A stretch of DNA of 64,000 bases, taken from positions 99,953 through 163,952 of the forward strand of contig QANZ01019661.1 in NCBI GenBank assembly GCA_003254925.1, given 5' to 3'. This DNA is from Chamaecrista fasciculata. Taxonomy: Eukaryota; Streptophyta; Magnoliopsida; Fabales; Fabaceae. Position 1 is the stretch's first letter, and every line of letters begins with the position of its first letter. The notes beneath the pieces are model-generated. The model did no database searches. It was not told the origin of the DNA and saw only the letters and a program-made list of their open reading frames with translations. Positions 62,001-64,000 of this stretch are shown piece after piece. Made by a program: the position numbers and the translations under genes.

Positions 62001-63321
62001 CAATACAAGTTTTCCTAATAGAATCACCTGAAGTCAAGAAGAGGGCGAACAAGCCTGTTATGTTCCAATGACAATTCCACCAACTGAACGCACTGTCTCA
62101 ATTCCACTGCTACAAATACTTCAAAAATCAGATAACTAGGAACATTTACAAAAGCCATAAATCTTATGATCCTAGTTACTCTAAGTTTGACTTGTTTGCC
62201 CGTTTATACCCAATGCATTAATTGAAAGACATAATTACTACAATGCCTTCAGGGAAGATATGAGTTACCATCATTCTTACAAGGCAATAATAATTCAGAC
62301 ATGAAAATCTCACCAGGCACTGACACGAGCATGTTGTTGTCAACTCTGAGAACTTTCAATCTTCTCAGATCACCAAGCTCAGGTGGCAAATATGTTAACT
62401 TGTTGTTATCAAGATAAAGTTTCTCAAGTTGTGGCAATTGAGTAAGCTCAACTGGAAATGCCTGTAATAAATAATAAATTTAGAAAGATAACACAACTCA
62501 ATTCCAACTAAAATAGAAATCAGCTTGCTCCATGAGAATTTGACCGGAATGGAAACCCACATTGCTACTACCCCATAGATGTTAGAAAAGAAAACAAAAC
62601 CACTAACTTGTTCCTTCAGCTTTAGAAATTATACTTCATACCACATCAACAATCAGCAGAGTCATAATACTCAATTATCAGAAGCTGTAACCCCATAACG
62701 CAAATATACAGATCAAGGATGTCCCCAAACACAAAAACATAAGAACTCAAAAACTTTCGTTAAGCTCATAAAACTCACCGACAAGTTGCAGCCACAAATA
62801 CTGAGCACAACAACACTCTTCCAATGGTCACCGCAACCTGTAAACCCCTCTCCAACCGTGGGCATTGAGGGAGACAAATTGGACCGTATCAAGCGAGTCA
62901 AAACCCCAGTTCCATCGCTCTGTTGTCCAGAGCCAGCAGCCTTGGTCATCATGACAGCCTTCAGAGGCTCCCGTCTCTTAACCACCTTCATATCCAAAGC
63001 CACATTCTCATCATCGTCCTCAGGCTTCAATTCAACCACAACAGAATCCTGCGGCATCGGCAGAGCCACCATGAGCTGCGATTGAAGCTTCAAAGCCACC
63101 TGATCGTCTTCCTCCGATGCAGACCAATCCAAGTCGATACGAAACCCAACTTCCTGCTCCTGCGGGAGTATTGAAGAAGAGGAAGAATTTGAGGACGACG
63201 ACGACGATGAACGGGATAAGGTCGGCGAGCGACCAATAACTTCCACAGGTTCATCGGGGCCATAGTTTAGCGTGAGGCGGAAGATCTCCGAGGGCCTCTT
63301 CCAGCCCAATCCCCAAGACAT
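56022..63321 (-). CDS. pPLA-I: Patatin-related phospholipase A, pPLA-I (LRR-ARM-patatin)
   Basis: Lipid acyl hydrolase that frees fatty acids from membrane phospholipids and galactolipids, linked to jasmonate and defence signalling. The 17 minus-strand exons are 62779-63321, 62314-62461, 62028-62106, 61791-61944, 61249-61701, 60985-61147, 60541-60801, 60306-60427, 59882-60043, 59504-59696, 59251-59387, 58826-58964, 58416-58616, 57853-58321, 57542-57758, 57362-57451 and 56022-56468. They give 1325 residues, near the Arabidopsis length. Order: Ser/acidic N-terminus (1-181), leucine-rich repeats (182-308, LEKLYLDNNKLTYLPPELG), ARM repeats (309-513), patatin domain (about 515-805), then a long tail with a DDDEEE acidic stretch. 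The oxyanion loop is MDGGGMKGL, the nucleophile elbow GTSTG has Ser574, and the dyad Asp is Asp766 in QDGAIVANNP. Intron 5 uses a GC donor (GAG|GCAAGT). Confidence 0.93.
60893..60920. repeat. (GAT)n microsatellite in a pPLA-I intron
   Basis: About nine GAT units in intron 6, next to the acceptor side of exon 7's neighbour. It ends in GATAATAAC. Confidence 0.85.
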
Positions 63322-64000
63322 TGTGATCAAAAGGATCACCAACGAGACGATTGAGAGGTTGGGAATTGACCTGGAAGTAGCATTCGGATTCTACGAGGAT
63401 CCGATCATCGCACGCAGACGAGTGAGATTGAAAAAAATTGAAGGATGATGAAAAATTTTGAGGAATGCGAATTAGGGTTCAGAGATTTAAGACGAAGGAT
63501 TCAATGGTGAATCAAAGAGAAATATGTAGAAAATTTTGAAGACGAAGAAGAACTAGGAAAGATAGAGACTGAGAAACTGAAACAACCGTAGTTGTTTGAT
63601 TTCCCATTTTGTTCAAACTTCTTTTTCTTTTTTCTTATTTTCCTTCTAGATGGAGTTGGTAAAATGTGCTGAGCAAGTGTGATTAGGATTTCGGCCTAAA
63701 ATTCTATTTTAGAATTTTTACAGACAGATTTTTTTTGAAAAAAGAATTGTTACTTGTGTCATACACTCATATATCCATTTTTAATTTGGTTTCTTGTTGA
63801 TATATCTGTTATCAATTTGGAGTAAGATAATAAATGATATGGATATCTAATTATAATTCTAATAAAAAAATCTAATTATAATTAGAAATTATTAAACATC
63901 AAATAAACTACTTTCTTAACTAAAAACTCCTTCTTTTTTGTAAGAACTAAAAACTCTAATTCCATACAAATGAGTTGTTTTTTTCAATTTAATTATCACT
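63322..64000. other. pPLA-I 5' UTR and promoter side
   Basis: A purine-rich stretch (63425-63580) upstream of the ATG is the probable 5' UTR on the plus strand reading. AATTAGGGTTC at 63469 is the reverse of an AACCCTAA telo-box. Beyond 63700 the sequence is AT-rich and shows no gene. Confidence 0.4.

Noticed and set aside
1..64000. CRISPR arrays, operons, prophage or other bacterial systems
   Set aside because: Every well-supported gene is plant nuclear with introns. No regularly spaced short repeats with unique spacers are present.

Overview
This is a piece of a nuclear chromosome of a flowering plant, almost certainly a eudicot. The evidence is many short AT-rich GT-AG introns, plant-only gene families (RLCK VII kinase, TOM1 family, P-class PPR, class V small heat shock protein, pPLA-I), a plant tRNA-Trp gene, and gene-poor gaps packed with small transposable elements. 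The species cannot be named from this sequence. One 183-base N gap and four single Ns mark it as a draft assembly.

Layout. (1) 820-4392, minus: RBP45-type RNA-binding protein. (2) 4393-8409: repeat-rich gap with two tRNA-like SINE copies and a long inverted-repeat element. (3) 8410-9036, plus: 15.4 kDa class V small HSP. (4) 10098-18457, minus: 20-exon plant ASPM-like protein (calponin homology, IQ motifs, C-terminal helical repeats). (5) 20235-24981, plus: TOM1-family membrane protein. (6) 26654-30618, minus: Derlin-2. (7) 31908-31979, plus: tRNA-Trp(CCA). (8) 32276-33457, plus: intronless PPR protein. (9) 36535-39869, minus: mitochondrial cardiolipin synthase. (10) 42822-46080, plus: PBL-type RLCK VII kinase. 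(11) 46550-47455: broken Ty1/copia fragment. (12) 49416-49850, minus: small unrecognised protein. (13) 50272-55760: N gap, a cluster of related fold-back repeats, nested MITEs and a LINE fragment. (14) 56022-63321, minus: 17-exon patatin-related phospholipase pPLA-I.

I built the gene models by hand from splice sites and reading phase. All eight multi-exon models close in frame end to end: about 408, 130, 1388, 288, 244, 340, 399 and 1325 residues. Two introns, one in TOM1 and one in pPLA-I, need GC-AG rather than GT-AG splice sites.

The genes are independent housekeeping or signalling units, not an operon or a cluster. Their order does recall known Arabidopsis neighbourhoods (from memory: TOM1, DER2.1, an ASPM-like gene and HSP15.4 on chromosome 4; DER2.2 next to CLS; pPLA-I next to PPR336). 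The window therefore looks like an ancestral block that Arabidopsis split after duplication. I found no convincing new biological system. The most informative unusual signals are the two GC-AG introns, four MITE families with readable target-site duplications, nested and clustered MITEs, a diverged tandem repeat inside TOM1 intron 1, a Helitron-like 3' end, and a long open frame upstream of and continuous with Derlin.
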